64,000 nucleotides of DNA from Ralstonia sp. SET104 (GTDB taxonomy: Bacteria > Pseudomonadota > Gammaproteobacteria > Burkholderiales > Burkholderiaceae). A program made the position numbers and the translations under genes. The first letter of the stretch is position 1; each line of letters begins with the position of its first letter. A model generated the notes under the pieces. That model was not told the origin of the DNA. It saw only the letters and a program-made list of their open reading frames with translations, and ran no database searches. The DNA lies in NCBI RefSeq assembly GCF_003851545.1, contig NZ_BHVX01000011.1, forward strand, positions 1 through 64,000, written 5' to 3'. Positions 1 to 13,960 of the stretch are shown here, piece after piece.

Positions 1-215
1 TCAACTCGCTGCCAACCACCTCGCAACCCCCAGCCGATCACCAACCACCCAATCGCCCGGAAATCCGCACCACATCTACTTCTCCACCACCTCAACACCG
101 CCGCCGCAACCTGCGTTTCGGCGCTGCGTTGTGCAGCGAGGGGCGAATATTAGGCGGGTTTCTCGAACGGCGCAAGCCCTTTCTTACTGCGGGTCTTTCT
201 GCGCTTTTTCTGCGG
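1..215. other. Left edge, no gene recognised
   Basis: This stretch lies downstream of the leftward CHAD gene. The short open frames crossing it have no recognisable motif and no convincing ribosome binding site. It may hold the end of a feature lying outside the window. I see no tRNA fold, terminator or repeat. Confidence 0.4.
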
Positions 216-1088
216 TTACGACGCCTTGTGGGACCGTATCCAGCGGAGCCTCTTGGCGGCCCGCTTTCGTGCAGTGCGAGCGCGCTTGTGAAAGGTGCTC
301 ACTATGGAGGGCGGCGGCGGGATATCCAATAAGTCTGCAACGCAATCGAGGGACACGCTTGCATCGTGCACTTCGCCCAAAGCGTCCTGCAGTTTGCGCA
401 AATGCGTCCGGTAACGCTTGCCCGCCCGGGCACCGAGCGCCGGGTAGAACGATTCATACAGATAGCGCCATTGCTTGGCCGCGATGCGGGCGCGATGCAA
501 CTGCGGTGCAGGCGACTGTTTGGGGTGACGCCCCCGGCGGATCAGCTTCTTTCTGAGCGCCTCGGCCCGAGTGCGGGCGAAACGGGAATGCCGCTCAGAC
601 TCATCTTCTATATGAAACGGCGCGACTGCCTGTTCCAGTTCGCGCAGCGTTTCCAGCACATCCGGGGAGGCCAGCTCGGCGCGCAACGCTTCCCAGGCGC
701 GGTGGCGCGCGCCCCTGGATTTTGCAAGCGCTTCGTCCAGCCACGCCCGGCTGGTCTCTTCATTGTCGGGCACGGACTGCTGGGCGGCGGGAAGCCAATC
801 CGAGAGCAGCACATCCCACTCGCGCACGGGGCCTGTGGATGCAGCGAGCGCGCGCAAGCGGGGCTTCCACTTTGCAACAAAAGAGGTCGGCAAGACGGGT
901 GCGAACGTCACCCAGGCGGAACGCAGCCGGCGCAGGGTGACGCGGAACTGATGGAGATCTTCATCACTGGGGCTGGGCGCGGCCAGTTTGGCGAGGGCAT
1001 CGCGCAGGGCGGCGATGTGCTCAGTGACGATGCTCCCGAAGACCGAAAGGATTGCCGCATGTGAGTGCTTGCTCACGATGCTCCCCAT
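216..1088 (-). CDS. CHAD domain protein
   Basis: A 290-residue soluble protein made almost entirely of one CHAD domain, an alpha-helical fold with conserved histidines and many basic residues. The two repeats are visible: an N-terminal DLHQFRVTLRRLRSAW segment near residue 45 and a C-terminal LHRARIAAKQWRYLYESF segment near residue 197, followed by LRKLQDALGEVHD. CHAD proteins bind polyphosphate and often associate with polyphosphate granules. There is no fused CYTH triphosphatase domain, so this is the stand-alone form. The C-terminus is very Arg/Lys-rich, which suits polyanion binding. The ATG at 1088 has a weak ribosome binding site, so a start some residues further in is possible. It ends about 100 bp from the neighbouring glpR end and appears to be a single-gene unit. 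Confidence 0.85.
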   Translation of the reverse strand: MGSIVSKHSHAAILSVFGSIVTEHIAALRDALAKLAAPSPSDEDLHQFRVTLRRLRSAWVTFAPVLPTSFVAKWKPRLRALAASTGPVREWDVLLSDWLPAAQQSVPDNEETSRAWLDEALAKSRGARHRAWEALRAELASPDVLETLRELEQAVAPFHIEDESERHSRFARTRAEALRKKLIRRGRHPKQSPAPQLHRARIAAKQWRYLYESFYPALGARAGKRYRTHLRKLQDALGEVHDASVSLDCVADLLDIPPPPSIVSTFHKRARTARKRAAKRLRWIRSHKAS

Positions 1089-1185
1089 ATGACGTGTCTG
1101 GATGGCAGGAAGGCACGCAAGGTGCGCGCCTGATCATTTCACTGTAGTCGACGGGGACAAGACTGCGGGAGCATCAGATCAAACG

Positions 1186-1950
1186 TCAAAGCATTTCGCT
1201 GGCGACGACCACATCGACCTCGGCAGCGCGGAAGACTTCGGCCATCGGCTCGGGGACGGGCACGTCGGTAAAGAACTTGTCGATCTGCGAGACGTGGCCA
1301 AGGCGAACGACAGCACGGCGGCCGAACTTGGAGTGGTCCGCCGCCAGCCAGACTTCGCGCGACTGCTCAATGATGGCCTGTGCGACGCGTACCTCGCGGT
1401 AGTCGTAGTCGAGGAGCGTGCCGTCTTCATCGATGCTGGAGACGCCGATGATGCCGATGTCGACGCGGAACTGCTTCATGAAGTCGATGGTGGCCTCGCC
1501 GACGATGCCACGGTCGCGGTTGCGCACGAGGCCGCCGGCGACGATGACTTCCGCATCCGGGCTGCCCGACAGGATGGATGCAACGTTCAGGTTGTTGGTG
1601 ATCACGCGCAGGCCCTTGCGACCAACCAACGCCTTGGAGATCTCTTCGGTGGTCGTTCCGATATTGATGATGAGCGAGCGACCGGGCTCGACATGGCGCG
1701 CGACGACTTCGGCAATGCGGCGCTTGGCGTCGATGTGCAGCACCTGACGCTGGTCGTAGTCGATATTTTCGACTGACGATGGCAGGCCGACGCCGCCATG
1801 GTAGCGCGCGAGCAGGCGCTCATCTTCGAGCTGGCGGATATCGCGGCGGATGGTTTGCGTAGTGACGCCGAGCACGCGGGCAAGCGCATCGACGGAAGCA
1901 TCGCCGTGCTGGCGGACGTATTCGAGGATCTGGCGGTGTCTAGGCAGCAT
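1186..1950 (-). CDS. glpR: GlpR, DeoR-family repressor of glycerol genes
   Basis: A 254-residue DeoR-family regulator. The N-terminal winged helix-turn-helix (MLPRHRQILEYVRQHG, then LGVTTQTIRRDIRQLE) is followed by a C-terminal sugar-phosphate sensor domain of the phosphosugar-isomerase fold, with INIGTTTEEISKAL as the phosphate-binding loop. It is divergent from glpD, the first gene of a glycerol catabolic operon. That placement makes it GlpR, which is released from DNA by glycerol-3-phosphate in characterised members. I placed the start at the ATG at 1950 because the family begins a few residues before this helix; an in-frame TTG seven codons upstream is the alternative. No strong Shine-Dalgarno is visible. 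Confidence 0.88.
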   Translation of the reverse strand: MLPRHRQILEYVRQHGDASVDALARVLGVTTQTIRRDIRQLEDERLLARYHGGVGLPSSVENIDYDQRQVLHIDAKRRIAEVVARHVEPGRSLIINIGTTTEEISKALVGRKGLRVITNNLNVASILSGSPDAEVIVAGGLVRNRDRGIVGEATIDFMKQFRVDIGIIGVSSIDEDGTLLDYDYREVRVAQAIIEQSREVWLAADHSKFGRRAVVRLGHVSQIDKFFTDVPVPEPMAEVFRAAEVDVVVASEML

Positions 1951-2006
1951 CAATTCATCAAACGAGCACAAATGAACACATATGAGCGGATTAGGCGATT
2001 CCCTAT

Positions 2007-2091
2007 GTTGCTTTATTTTCGCCTTTCACTACACTATCCGCTAACGCGTCACACTTCGCAAGAAAGGGTGAGCAAACCAACATAAAGCAAC
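2007..2091. promoter_or_regulatory. Inverted 10-bp repeats before glpD, candidate GlpR operators
   Basis: The sequence GTTGCTTTAT at 2007-2016 recurs as its exact reverse complement ATAAAGCAAC at 2082-2091. The second copy ends one base before the glpD ATG at 2093 and sits where a ribosome binding site should be. The first copy lies in the likely promoter region of the glpR-glpD divergent segment. Two spaced operators are typical of DeoR-family repressors. Assignment to GlpR is inferred from position only. Confidence 0.4.
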
Positions 2092-2092
2092 C

Positions 2093-3670
2093 ATGCAACA
2101 CACCGATGCCGCGCATCTGGACTGTGATCTGCTGGTGGTCGGAGGCGGCATCAACGGCGTGGGCATCGCGCGCGATGCCGTGGGCCGTGGCCTGTCGGTG
2201 GTCTTGTGTGAAAAGGACGACCTGGCCCAGCACACCTCTTCGGCCTCGACCAAGCTGATCCACGGCGGGCTGCGCTACCTCGAATATTACGAATTCGGCC
2301 TCGTACGCAAGGCGCTGCAGGAGCGCGAGGTGCTGCTGCGCATGGCGCCGCACATCATGTGGCCGCTACGCTTCGTGATGCCGCACGACGCGGCCCAGCG
2401 CCCAGCGTGGATGATCCGCGCGGGCCTCTTCCTATATGACCATCTCGCGCGCCGACGCTTTCTGCCGGGTTCAAAGTCGATCAAGCTGGCGCAACACCCG
2501 GCGGGCAAGCCGCTCAAGCCGGGTTACACGCGCGGCTTTGTCTACTCCGACGGCTGGGTCGACGACGCCCGCCTGGTGGTGCTCAACGCCCGCGACGCGG
2601 CGGATCGCGGCGCACAGATCTTCACCCGCACGCGCTGCCTGAACGCAGAACGCCGCACGGATGGCTGGCATGCCTCGCTGGCGGGGCCGGATGGCATCCG
2701 CTCGGTGCGCGCCAAAGCCATCGTCAATGCAGCCGGGCCGTGGGCGGCGGAATTCGCCCGCTCGGCGCATGCGCTGCCGAGCACGCGCGGCCTGCGCCTG
2801 ATCAAGGGCAGCCATATCGTCGTGCGGCGGATGTTCGACCACCCGTTCGCCTATATCTTCCAGAACCCCGATGGGCGGATCGTGTTTGCGATCCCGTATC
2901 AGAACGATTTCACGCTGATTGGCACGACCGACCTGGAATACAAGGGCTCGGTGGACCAAGTGGCCATCGACGCGGACGAGATTCAATACCTGTGCGAGAT
3001 GGCAAGCCGCTATTTCACCCGGCAGCTCACGCCATCCGACGTGGTGTGGAGCTACTCGGGCGTGCGGCCGCTGCTGGATGACAGCGCCGCCAACGCCTCG
3101 GCCATCACGCGCGACTACCTGGTCGAATGCGAGACCGGTGCCGACGGCAACAGCGCGCCGCTCATCAACGTATGGGGCGGCAAGATCACGACCTACCGCA
3201 AGCTGGCCGAAGAAGCGCTGGACCAACTGGCCCCGCACCTGCCGCTGGCCGGCAAGCCTTCGTGGACGGCCGCTGCATCGCTGCCCGGGGGCGATCTGGA
3301 AGCGCCGGGGCAGCTCGTTGCTGAATACACCTTCGACGATTTTGTGACGCGCCTGCAAAAACGTTTGCCGTGGCTGCCGACCCGGTTGGCAATGCGCTAC
3401 GCGCACCAGTACGGCACGCGCATGAACACGTTGCTGGCAGGGGCCACGCGGCTGGAAGCGCTGGGCTCCGAGGTGACGCCCGGTCTGTATGAAGCCGAAA
3501 TCCATTACCTGATCGCACACGAATGGGCCCGCACGGCACAGGACATCCTGTGGCGGCGGACCAAGCTGGGGCTGCACGCCAGCGATGCCGACCGCAGCCG
3601 CCTGGAAGGCTGGCTGAGGCGGCATCTGCCGGAAGGCGAGACCACCCCGGTTGCAGAACGGGCGCCCTAA
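2093..3670 (+). CDS. glpD: GlpD, glycerol-3-phosphate dehydrogenase
   Basis: A 525-residue FAD-dependent aerobic glycerol-3-phosphate dehydrogenase. It oxidises sn-glycerol-3-phosphate to dihydroxyacetone phosphate and passes electrons to quinone at the inner face of the membrane. The FAD-binding loop LLVVGGGINGVGIARDA starts near residue 13. The family signatures STKLIHGGLRYLEYYEF (about residue 52) and IGTTDLEYKG (about 274) are present, and the C-terminal helical domain is complete. The length matches characterised GlpD proteins. It is the first gene of the glycerol operon and is followed after 66 bp by the importer genes. Just before the ATG there is a repeat element rather than a clear Shine-Dalgarno, suggesting control at this point by GlpR. 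Confidence 0.96.
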   Translation: MQHTDAAHLDCDLLVVGGGINGVGIARDAVGRGLSVVLCEKDDLAQHTSSASTKLIHGGLRYLEYYEFGLVRKALQEREVLLRMAPHIMWPLRFVMPHDAAQRPAWMIRAGLFLYDHLARRRFLPGSKSIKLAQHPAGKPLKPGYTRGFVYSDGWVDDARLVVLNARDAADRGAQIFTRTRCLNAERRTDGWHASLAGPDGIRSVRAKAIVNAAGPWAAEFARSAHALPSTRGLRLIKGSHIVVRRMFDHPFAYIFQNPDGRIVFAIPYQNDFTLIGTTDLEYKGSVDQVAIDADEIQYLCEMASRYFTRQLTPSDVVWSYSGVRPLLDDSAANASAITRDYLVECETGADGNSAPLINVWGGKITTYRKLAEEALDQLAPHLPLAGKPSWTAAASLPGGDLEAPGQLVAEYTFDDFVTRLQKRLPWLPTRLAMRYAHQYGTRMNTLLAGATRLEALGSEVTPGLYEAEIHYLIAHEWARTAQDILWRRTKLGLHASDADRSRLEGWLRRHLPEGETTPVAERAP

Positions 3671-3736
3671 AAACACGGGACTGGGCGCCCGAACCGCAAT
3701 ACCAAGAAATCAAAGCAATAAGACGGGAGACTTCAA

Positions 3737-4841
3737 TTGATTCTGGAACTGGACCAGGTTACGGCCGTGGTCGGGGCGCAGACGCATCTGTACCCGACCA
3801 GCCTGAGGCTGGCGCCCGGCGCCATCAACGTGCTGCTCGGGCCGACGCAGGCCGGCAAGACCACGCTGATGCGCATCATGGCCGGGCTGGACCGGCCGAC
3901 CACCGGCCGTGTGCTGGTCGACGGCAAGGACATGACGGGCGTGGGGGTGCGCGATCGCAATCTGGCGATGGTGTACCAGCAATTCATCAATTACCCGGCG
4001 ATGACGGTGTTCGACAACATCGCCTCGCCGCTGCGCCTGCAGGGCACCAAGAAAGGCGAGATCGACACGCGCGTGCGCGCCGTGGCCGCCAAGCTGCATA
4101 TCGAACACCTGCTGCAGCGCCTGCCGGCCGAGCTGTCTGGCGGTCAGCAGCAGCGTTGCGCGCTGGCGCGGGCGCTGGTCAAGCGCGCGCCGCTGGTGCT
4201 GCTGGACGAGCCGCTGGTCAACCTCGACTACAAGCTGCGCGAAGAACTGCGTGCCGAACTGGCGTCGCTCTTTGCCGACGGCGGCACGACCGTGGTGTAC
4301 GCCACCACCGAACCGCAGGAAGCGCTGCTGCTGGGCGGCCACACGGTCGTCATGCATGAAGGCCGCGTGCTGCAGGACGGCCCGACGCTCGACATGTATG
4401 AAGTGCCGGTGTCGGTGAGCGCCGCCGCCATCTTCAACGACCCGCCGATGAACGTGCTGGATGCCACCGTGGCCGAAGGCAACCATATCCGCCTGCCCCA
4501 AGGGATTGATGTGCCGTGGACGCGCCCGCTGCCCATGGCGGCCGGCACGCGCTGCCGCATCGGCCTGCGCCCGAGCCATATTCGCCTGTCGCCGCGCAAC
4601 GGCGGCAGCGTCGCGCTGCCGGGTTCGGTGGAGCTGGCCGAGCTGTCGGGTTCGGAGACCTATCTGCACGTGCGCGCGCATGCGGCCGGCCAGCCGAACA
4701 GCATCGGCCTGGTCGCACAACTGCCGGGCGTGCACGAATTCGAATTGGGTGCAGCGCTGGATGTGTTTGTCGATCCGGCCGAGCTGTTCCTGTTCGATGA
4801 TGCGGGCAAGCTGGTGAGCGCGCCCAAGCAGGGAGGCGCAC

Positions 4842-4855
<14 letters not shown>
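3737..4855 (+). CDS. glpS: GlpS, glycerol ABC importer ATPase (TTG start)
   Basis: A 372-residue ATP-binding subunit of the MalK/UgpC type with a C-terminal OB-fold (TOBE) region. It has a Walker A loop (GPTQAGKTT, near residue 36), a canonical signature (LSGGQQQR, near 134) and Walker B (LVLLDEP). The histidine switch, normally in YVTHDQ, reads YATTEPQEA here, so the conserved His is replaced by Thr. Its partner GlpT has the opposite defect, which suggests one catalytic and one degenerate ATP site. Translation starts at TTG 3737, preceded by GACGGGAGA; no in-frame ATG is available before the first conserved strand. It overlaps glpT by 14 bp. Order and sequence match the GlpSTPQUV glycerol importer known from Rhizobium leguminosarum. 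Confidence 0.9.
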
Positions 4856-6818
<1,963 letters not shown>

Positions 6819-6826
<8 letters not shown>

Positions 6827-7646
6827 TCAAAACAACGAAGGCCAGCGCAAGATCGCGCGCGCCATCACGCTGGCGGTGTACGTGGCCTTTGCCGTGCTGC
6901 CGCTGTACTGGATGCTGAGCATGTCGCTCAAGACCAACGAGGAGACGCTGGCCGGCTTCTCGCTCTGGCCGAACCTCGTCACGTTCGACAACTACAAGAT
7001 CATCTTCACCGACCCGTCGTGGTACTGGGGTTACATCAACTCCATCATCTACGTGACGATGAACACGGTGCTCTCGACCGTGGTGGCGCTGCCGGCGGCT
7101 TATGCCTTTTCGCGCTACCGCTTCCTGGGCGACAAGCACATGTTCTTCTGGCTGCTGACCAACCGCATGACGCCGCCTGCGGTGTTCCTGCTGCCGTTCT
7201 TCCAGTTGTATTCGACGGTCGGCCTGATGGACACCCACCTGGGCGTGGCGCTGGCGCACATGCTGTTCAACGTGCCGCTGGCGGTGTGGATTCTGGAAGG
7301 CTTCATGTCGGGCATCCCGCGCGAGATTGATGAGACGGCCTACATCGACGGCTACAGCTTCCCCGCATTCTTCCTGAAGATCTTCCTGCCGCTGATCAAG
7401 GCAGGCGTGGGCGTGACGGCGTTCTTCTGCTTCATGTTCAGTTGGGTGGAACTGCTGCTCGCTCGCACGCTCACCTCGGTCGATGCCAAACCCATCACCG
7501 CGGTGATGACGCGCACGGTGTCAGCCTCGGGCATGGACTGGGGCGTGCTGGCCGCGGCCGGTGTGCTGACGATCATTCCCGGCGCGCTGGTGATCTGGTT
7601 TGTGCGGAACTACATCGCAAAGGGTTTTGCGATGGGCCGCGTCTAA
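6819..7646 (+). CDS. glpQ: GlpQ, glycerol ABC importer permease
   Basis: A 275-residue second permease (MalG-like) with about six membrane spans and an EAA loop at EIDETAYIDGYSFPAFF. I placed the start at ATG 6819 because it begins with a short basic tail (MRNQNNEGQRKIARAI) before the first helix; the same frame is open further upstream, but that stretch encodes Ser/Ala/Arg-rich nonsense inside glpP. It should not be confused with glycerophosphodiester phosphodiesterase, also called GlpQ. It is part of the compact glp operon. Confidence 0.92.
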
Positions 7647-7668
7647 AAGAACAACGGGAGACACAGCC

Positions 7669-7950
7669 ATGTTCAGCTGGATGGCCTGGACGCCCGAAGT
7701 GGCGACCTTCTTCGGCTGCATCGCCTTGATGCTGGCCAGCATGACAGTGTGGGAAGTGACCCGCCCGACGGTGGAGCGCAAGGGCTTCCTGCCCATTGCC
7801 ACCACGCGCGGCGATCGCCTCTTCATCGGGTTGCTGACCGCCGCCTATATCAACCTGGCGTGGGTGGGGCTCACGTCAGAAGAGACCAGCGCCTGGGGCG
7901 GTTTCATCGCCTCGATGGTGGTGCTGGTGATCGTGATGTGGCGCGGCTGA
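7669..7950 (+). CDS. glpU: GlpU-like small membrane protein (DUF2160)
   Basis: A 93-residue protein with three hydrophobic segments (EVATFFGCIALMLASMTVW; LFIGLLTAAYINLAWVGL; FIASMVVLVIVMW). It matches the DUF2160 family found between permease and binding-protein genes in glycerol ABC operons. Its role is unknown; an accessory membrane subunit is plausible. The start is ATG 7669, preceded by AACGGGAGA, 22 bp after glpQ. The in-frame extension upstream overlaps glpQ and is not part of the family. Confidence 0.85.
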   Translation: MFSWMAWTPEVATFFGCIALMLASMTVWEVTRPTVERKGFLPIATTRGDRLFIGLLTAAYINLAWVGLTSEETSAWGGFIASMVVLVIVMWRG

Positions 7951-7986
7951 GGCAATTGCATCGCCTATGAATTTGCAGGTCCGGGG

Positions 7987-8006
7987 GCGTCAGCACGGGC
8001 TGACGC
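7987..8006 (+). other. Stem-loop between glpU and glpV
   Basis: A perfect 8-bp stem (GCGTCAGC / GCTGACGC) with a 4-nt loop lies in the 171-bp gap before the binding-protein gene and has no T-run. It could be an mRNA-processing or stabilising hairpin that separates permease from binding-protein expression. Confidence 0.5.
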
Positions 8007-8121
8007 TTCCACGCCCAAATTGACGTACGGGCACAGGCATTCCATCACGCTCCCCGCGTCGGAATGCCGGATGTTTTCGCTGCGGGGAGAACAACAAGCC
8101 AACAAGCACGAGGAGATACCG

Positions 8122-9858
<1,737 letters not shown>

Positions 9859-9977
9859 TTCGCGTGCCTGCCGGTCGACCAACCGTCGGCCGGCGGGCTA
9901 CCATGCCAGCTTCCGTTTTACCTACCGCCGGGCCCGACCACACCATCGCCTGCCCGGCGGTCACCTGAATCTGCCTT

Positions 9978-11513
<1,536 letters not shown>

Positions 11514-11687
11514 TGCGAACACCCACAGTTTTTCCGGGTACAGATTTTCTTGCTCAACGGTTTCAGCCGACAAGCGCAATTTTGTACGCACCCCACCCGA
11601 AATAGTCCCAGGCTGATTGACGCATTTGCCGTTTGCCGCCAAGTTCTTTGGGAGGCTTTCTCACCCCCCTTCGATCCGGAGACAAAC

Positions 11688-12536
11688 ATGCCCACATGCA
11701 TCATTCAAGGCAGGACATTGCACTATCAAGATCGAGGCACCGGTTTTCCGGTATTGCTCGGGCATAGCTATTTATGGGATGCCGCCATGTGGGCACCGCA
11801 GATCGACGCGCTGTCTCAGCCTTACCGGGTCATTGCGCCAGACCTATGGGGGCATGGGCAATCTGGCCCACTCCCTGACGGGACACGCACGCTGGAAGAT
11901 CTGGCCGCCCAGGTCAGCACGTTACTCGACGCGCTGGACATTGAACACTGCGCGGTCGTTGGTCTGAGCGTTGGCGGCATGTGGGGGGCGCAGCTCGCAC
12001 TGCGCGAACCTGAGCGCGTGCGATCGCTGGTGTTGATGGACACATCGCTCGCTGCCGAGCCCGAATTGACTCGTACGCGCTACTTTCAAATGCTCGACAC
12101 CATTGAGACTGCGGGCCATATCCCCCCGAAGCTACTCGATGCAATCGTGCCGTTGTTCTTCCAGCCGGACACAGATCTGACTAGCGAAGTGCCCGCCGCA
12201 TTTCGTCACTCGCTTGCAAATTTGTCCGAAAGCCAGTTGCGACAGTCGATCGTGCCGCTGGGTAAAGTAATCTTCGGGCGGCCAGATGCATTGGCGACGT
12301 TGGCTGCGCTGAAGGGGGACCGAACACTGCTGATGTGTGGCGAGCACGACATAGCGCGGCCACCCGCCGAAACGGCAGAGATGGCGCGCGTGATCGGCTG
12401 CCAATACCGGTTGGTGCCTAACGCAGGGCATATTTCAAACCTGGAGAACCAGACATTTGTCACGCAGGCGCTGCTCGAGTGGCTCAACGCAAGTCGTTGC
12501 CCTCCGCAGATTAGAAGACGCGAGCAAGAAGCCTGA
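11688..12536 (+). CDS. Alpha/beta-fold hydrolase
   Basis: A 282-residue soluble alpha/beta hydrolase. The nucleophile elbow is GLSVGGMWG (Ser near residue 95), and NAGHISNLE near the C-terminus supplies the catalytic His. The oxyanion-hole region reads LLGHSYLWDAAMW. It resembles 3-oxoadipate enol-lactonase-like and general ester hydrolases, but substrate cannot be inferred. The start at ATG 11688 follows CCGGAGA; the in-frame upstream stretch lacks family similarity. It stands alone after glpK, with its own terminator. Confidence 0.85.
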   Translation: MPTCIIQGRTLHYQDRGTGFPVLLGHSYLWDAAMWAPQIDALSQPYRVIAPDLWGHGQSGPLPDGTRTLEDLAAQVSTLLDALDIEHCAVVGLSVGGMWGAQLALREPERVRSLVLMDTSLAAEPELTRTRYFQMLDTIETAGHIPPKLLDAIVPLFFQPDTDLTSEVPAAFRHSLANLSESQLRQSIVPLGKVIFGRPDALATLAALKGDRTLLMCGEHDIARPPAETAEMARVIGCQYRLVPNAGHISNLENQTFVTQALLEWLNASRCPPQIRRREQEA

Positions 12537-12560
12537 ACCTTGGTTTTCAGACAGCCCGCC

Positions 12561-12589
12561 AGGCGACCCGAGGGTCGCCTTTGTTCTTC
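12561..12589 (+). terminator. Rho-independent terminator
   Basis: An inverted repeat AGGCGACCC / GGGTCGCCT with a very tight loop is followed by TTGTTCTT. It lies 25 bp after the hydrolase stop and between convergent genes, so it may act on both strands. Confidence 0.7.
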
Positions 12590-12606
12590 ATAGAGAGCGC
12601 CGCGGC

Positions 12607-12990
12607 TTACTTGCCTTCACTGCTCGGCGTTTGCGCCGCGCCGCCCTGTTCGCTCATGGCTTCCTTGCGCTTGGCGCGGGCTTCCTTGCGCTCGGCCCTG
12701 CGGTTGGCCCTGGCGGCGTTCTTTTCTTCCTTGTAGGCGGCCTTGGCGTCTGACTTGCGGGCCTTGTATTCATCGCTGGCCGCCTTGTCGTCAATGCGCT
12801 TTTGCACCAGCGGATCAGACGACGATGCCGCCGGCGCTTGACCGCCCGGCGCCGCCTGCACCGTACCGGTGGTTTGCGGTGAGGTCTGTGGCGCCGGCGT
12901 CATCTGGGCAAAGGCTGCCGACGCTGCCAACGCAGCGGCCATCGCAAGAGCGGTTTGAAGTGTGGTCTTGGTCGGGCGCAGTTCCATCAT
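12607..12990 (-). CDS. Small secreted basic protein, function unknown
   Basis: A 127-residue protein with a signal peptide (LQTALAMAAALAASAAFAQ). A Pro/Thr/Gln-rich linker follows, then a strongly charged Lys/Arg/Ala/Glu helix (about residues 70-110). The composition resembles low-complexity periplasmic proteins of Burkholderiales; I do not recognise a domain. GAAGGAG precedes the double ATG at 12990/12987, supporting this start. It is convergent with the upstream hydrolase. Confidence 0.7.
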   Translation of the reverse strand: MMELRPTKTTLQTALAMAAALAASAAFAQMTPAPQTSPQTTGTVQAAPGGQAPAASSSDPLVQKRIDDKAASDEYKARKSDAKAAYKEEKNAARANRRAERKEARAKRKEAMSEQGGAAQTPSSEGK

Positions 12991-13198
12991 GGTTGGGCTC
13001 CTTCTTTTACACAGTCAGGGGAATATCTGACCACTCAAGTGGCGCATGTGGCATGCGCCAAAGCGGTCTCGGCGCGCATCAAAGGTCACGTGCCGGAACG
13101 TTGCAAACACAACACCCTTGCTGCCGCAAGAAGCGCTCCCGCCCCATGAACTACACTGCGCGCTGGTCTCCTCTTGCTGCCGCCGCTGCCACCACTAC

Positions 13199-13825
13199 GT
13201 GCCTGATTCCGCTCCCGACTTCATCCTGCTCGACCCGCCTGCCGACGCCCTGCCCTTGGCCGAAGACGCCGCAGCCGGCCACGTCAAACGCATACAGCGC
13301 TGGCTCGAAGATGCCGTGATCGGCCTGAACCTCTGCCCCTTTGCCAAGGCCGTCCACATCAAACGCCAAGTCCGCTACGTCGTCAGCCGCGCCACCACAG
13401 ACGGCGACGTGCTCGACCACCTGCGCGCCGAAGCCGACCTGCTGCGCACCACCCCAGCCGCCGACATCGACACCACCCTGCTGATCGTCCCCGCGCTGGC
13501 CGACTTCTTCGATTTCCACACCCTCACAGACCGCGCCGAAGCGCTGCTCGCCAAAGCGGGCTTTGACGGCGAACTCCAACTCGCCAGCTTCCACCCTGAC
13601 TTCGTCTTCGCCGATGCCGACCCCGACGACATCGCCAACGCCACCAACCGGGCCCCCGCCCCCATCCTGCATTTACTGCGCGAAGACAGCATCGCCCGCG
13701 CCACCGCAGCCGTACCAGATGCCGCGGACATCTACGAGCGGAACATCGCGACGATGGAGCGGCTGGGGCCGGAAGGCTGGGCGGAGATGGCAGCGAGGTT
13801 CAGTGAGAAGCCAACTCGCGGCTGA
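13199..13825 (+). CDS. DUF1415 family protein
   Basis: A cytosolic protein of about 208 residues in the DUF1415 family, of unknown biochemical function. Conserved blocks include LEDAVIGLNLCPFAKAVHIK near residue 34 (with the family cysteine) and QLASFHPDFVFAD further on. The start is uncertain: I use GTG 13199 because family similarity begins shortly after it, but the frame is open back to 13046 and no Shine-Dalgarno is obvious. It is convergent with opgD. Confidence 0.75.
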   Translation: MPDSAPDFILLDPPADALPLAEDAAAGHVKRIQRWLEDAVIGLNLCPFAKAVHIKRQVRYVVSRATTDGDVLDHLRAEADLLRTTPAADIDTTLLIVPALADFFDFHTLTDRAEALLAKAGFDGELQLASFHPDFVFADADPDDIANATNRAPAPILHLLREDSIARATAAVPDAADIYERNIATMERLGPEGWAEMAARFSEKPTRG

Positions 13826-13960
13826 ACGCTCACGCAGCAAGCCTTGGCGTTCACCTCCGCCCTGCGTTGGTTTGGCCTTTGACGTACCTGCCCCGGATGG
13901 CGCCCTGCAAAGGCTTGAAACAAGGGATGCACCATCCGCGCTGATTGAGCGCAAGAAAAT

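Noticed and set aside
2471-3676. 401-residue - strand frame opposite glpD
   Set aside because: Antisense shadow of a certain gene.
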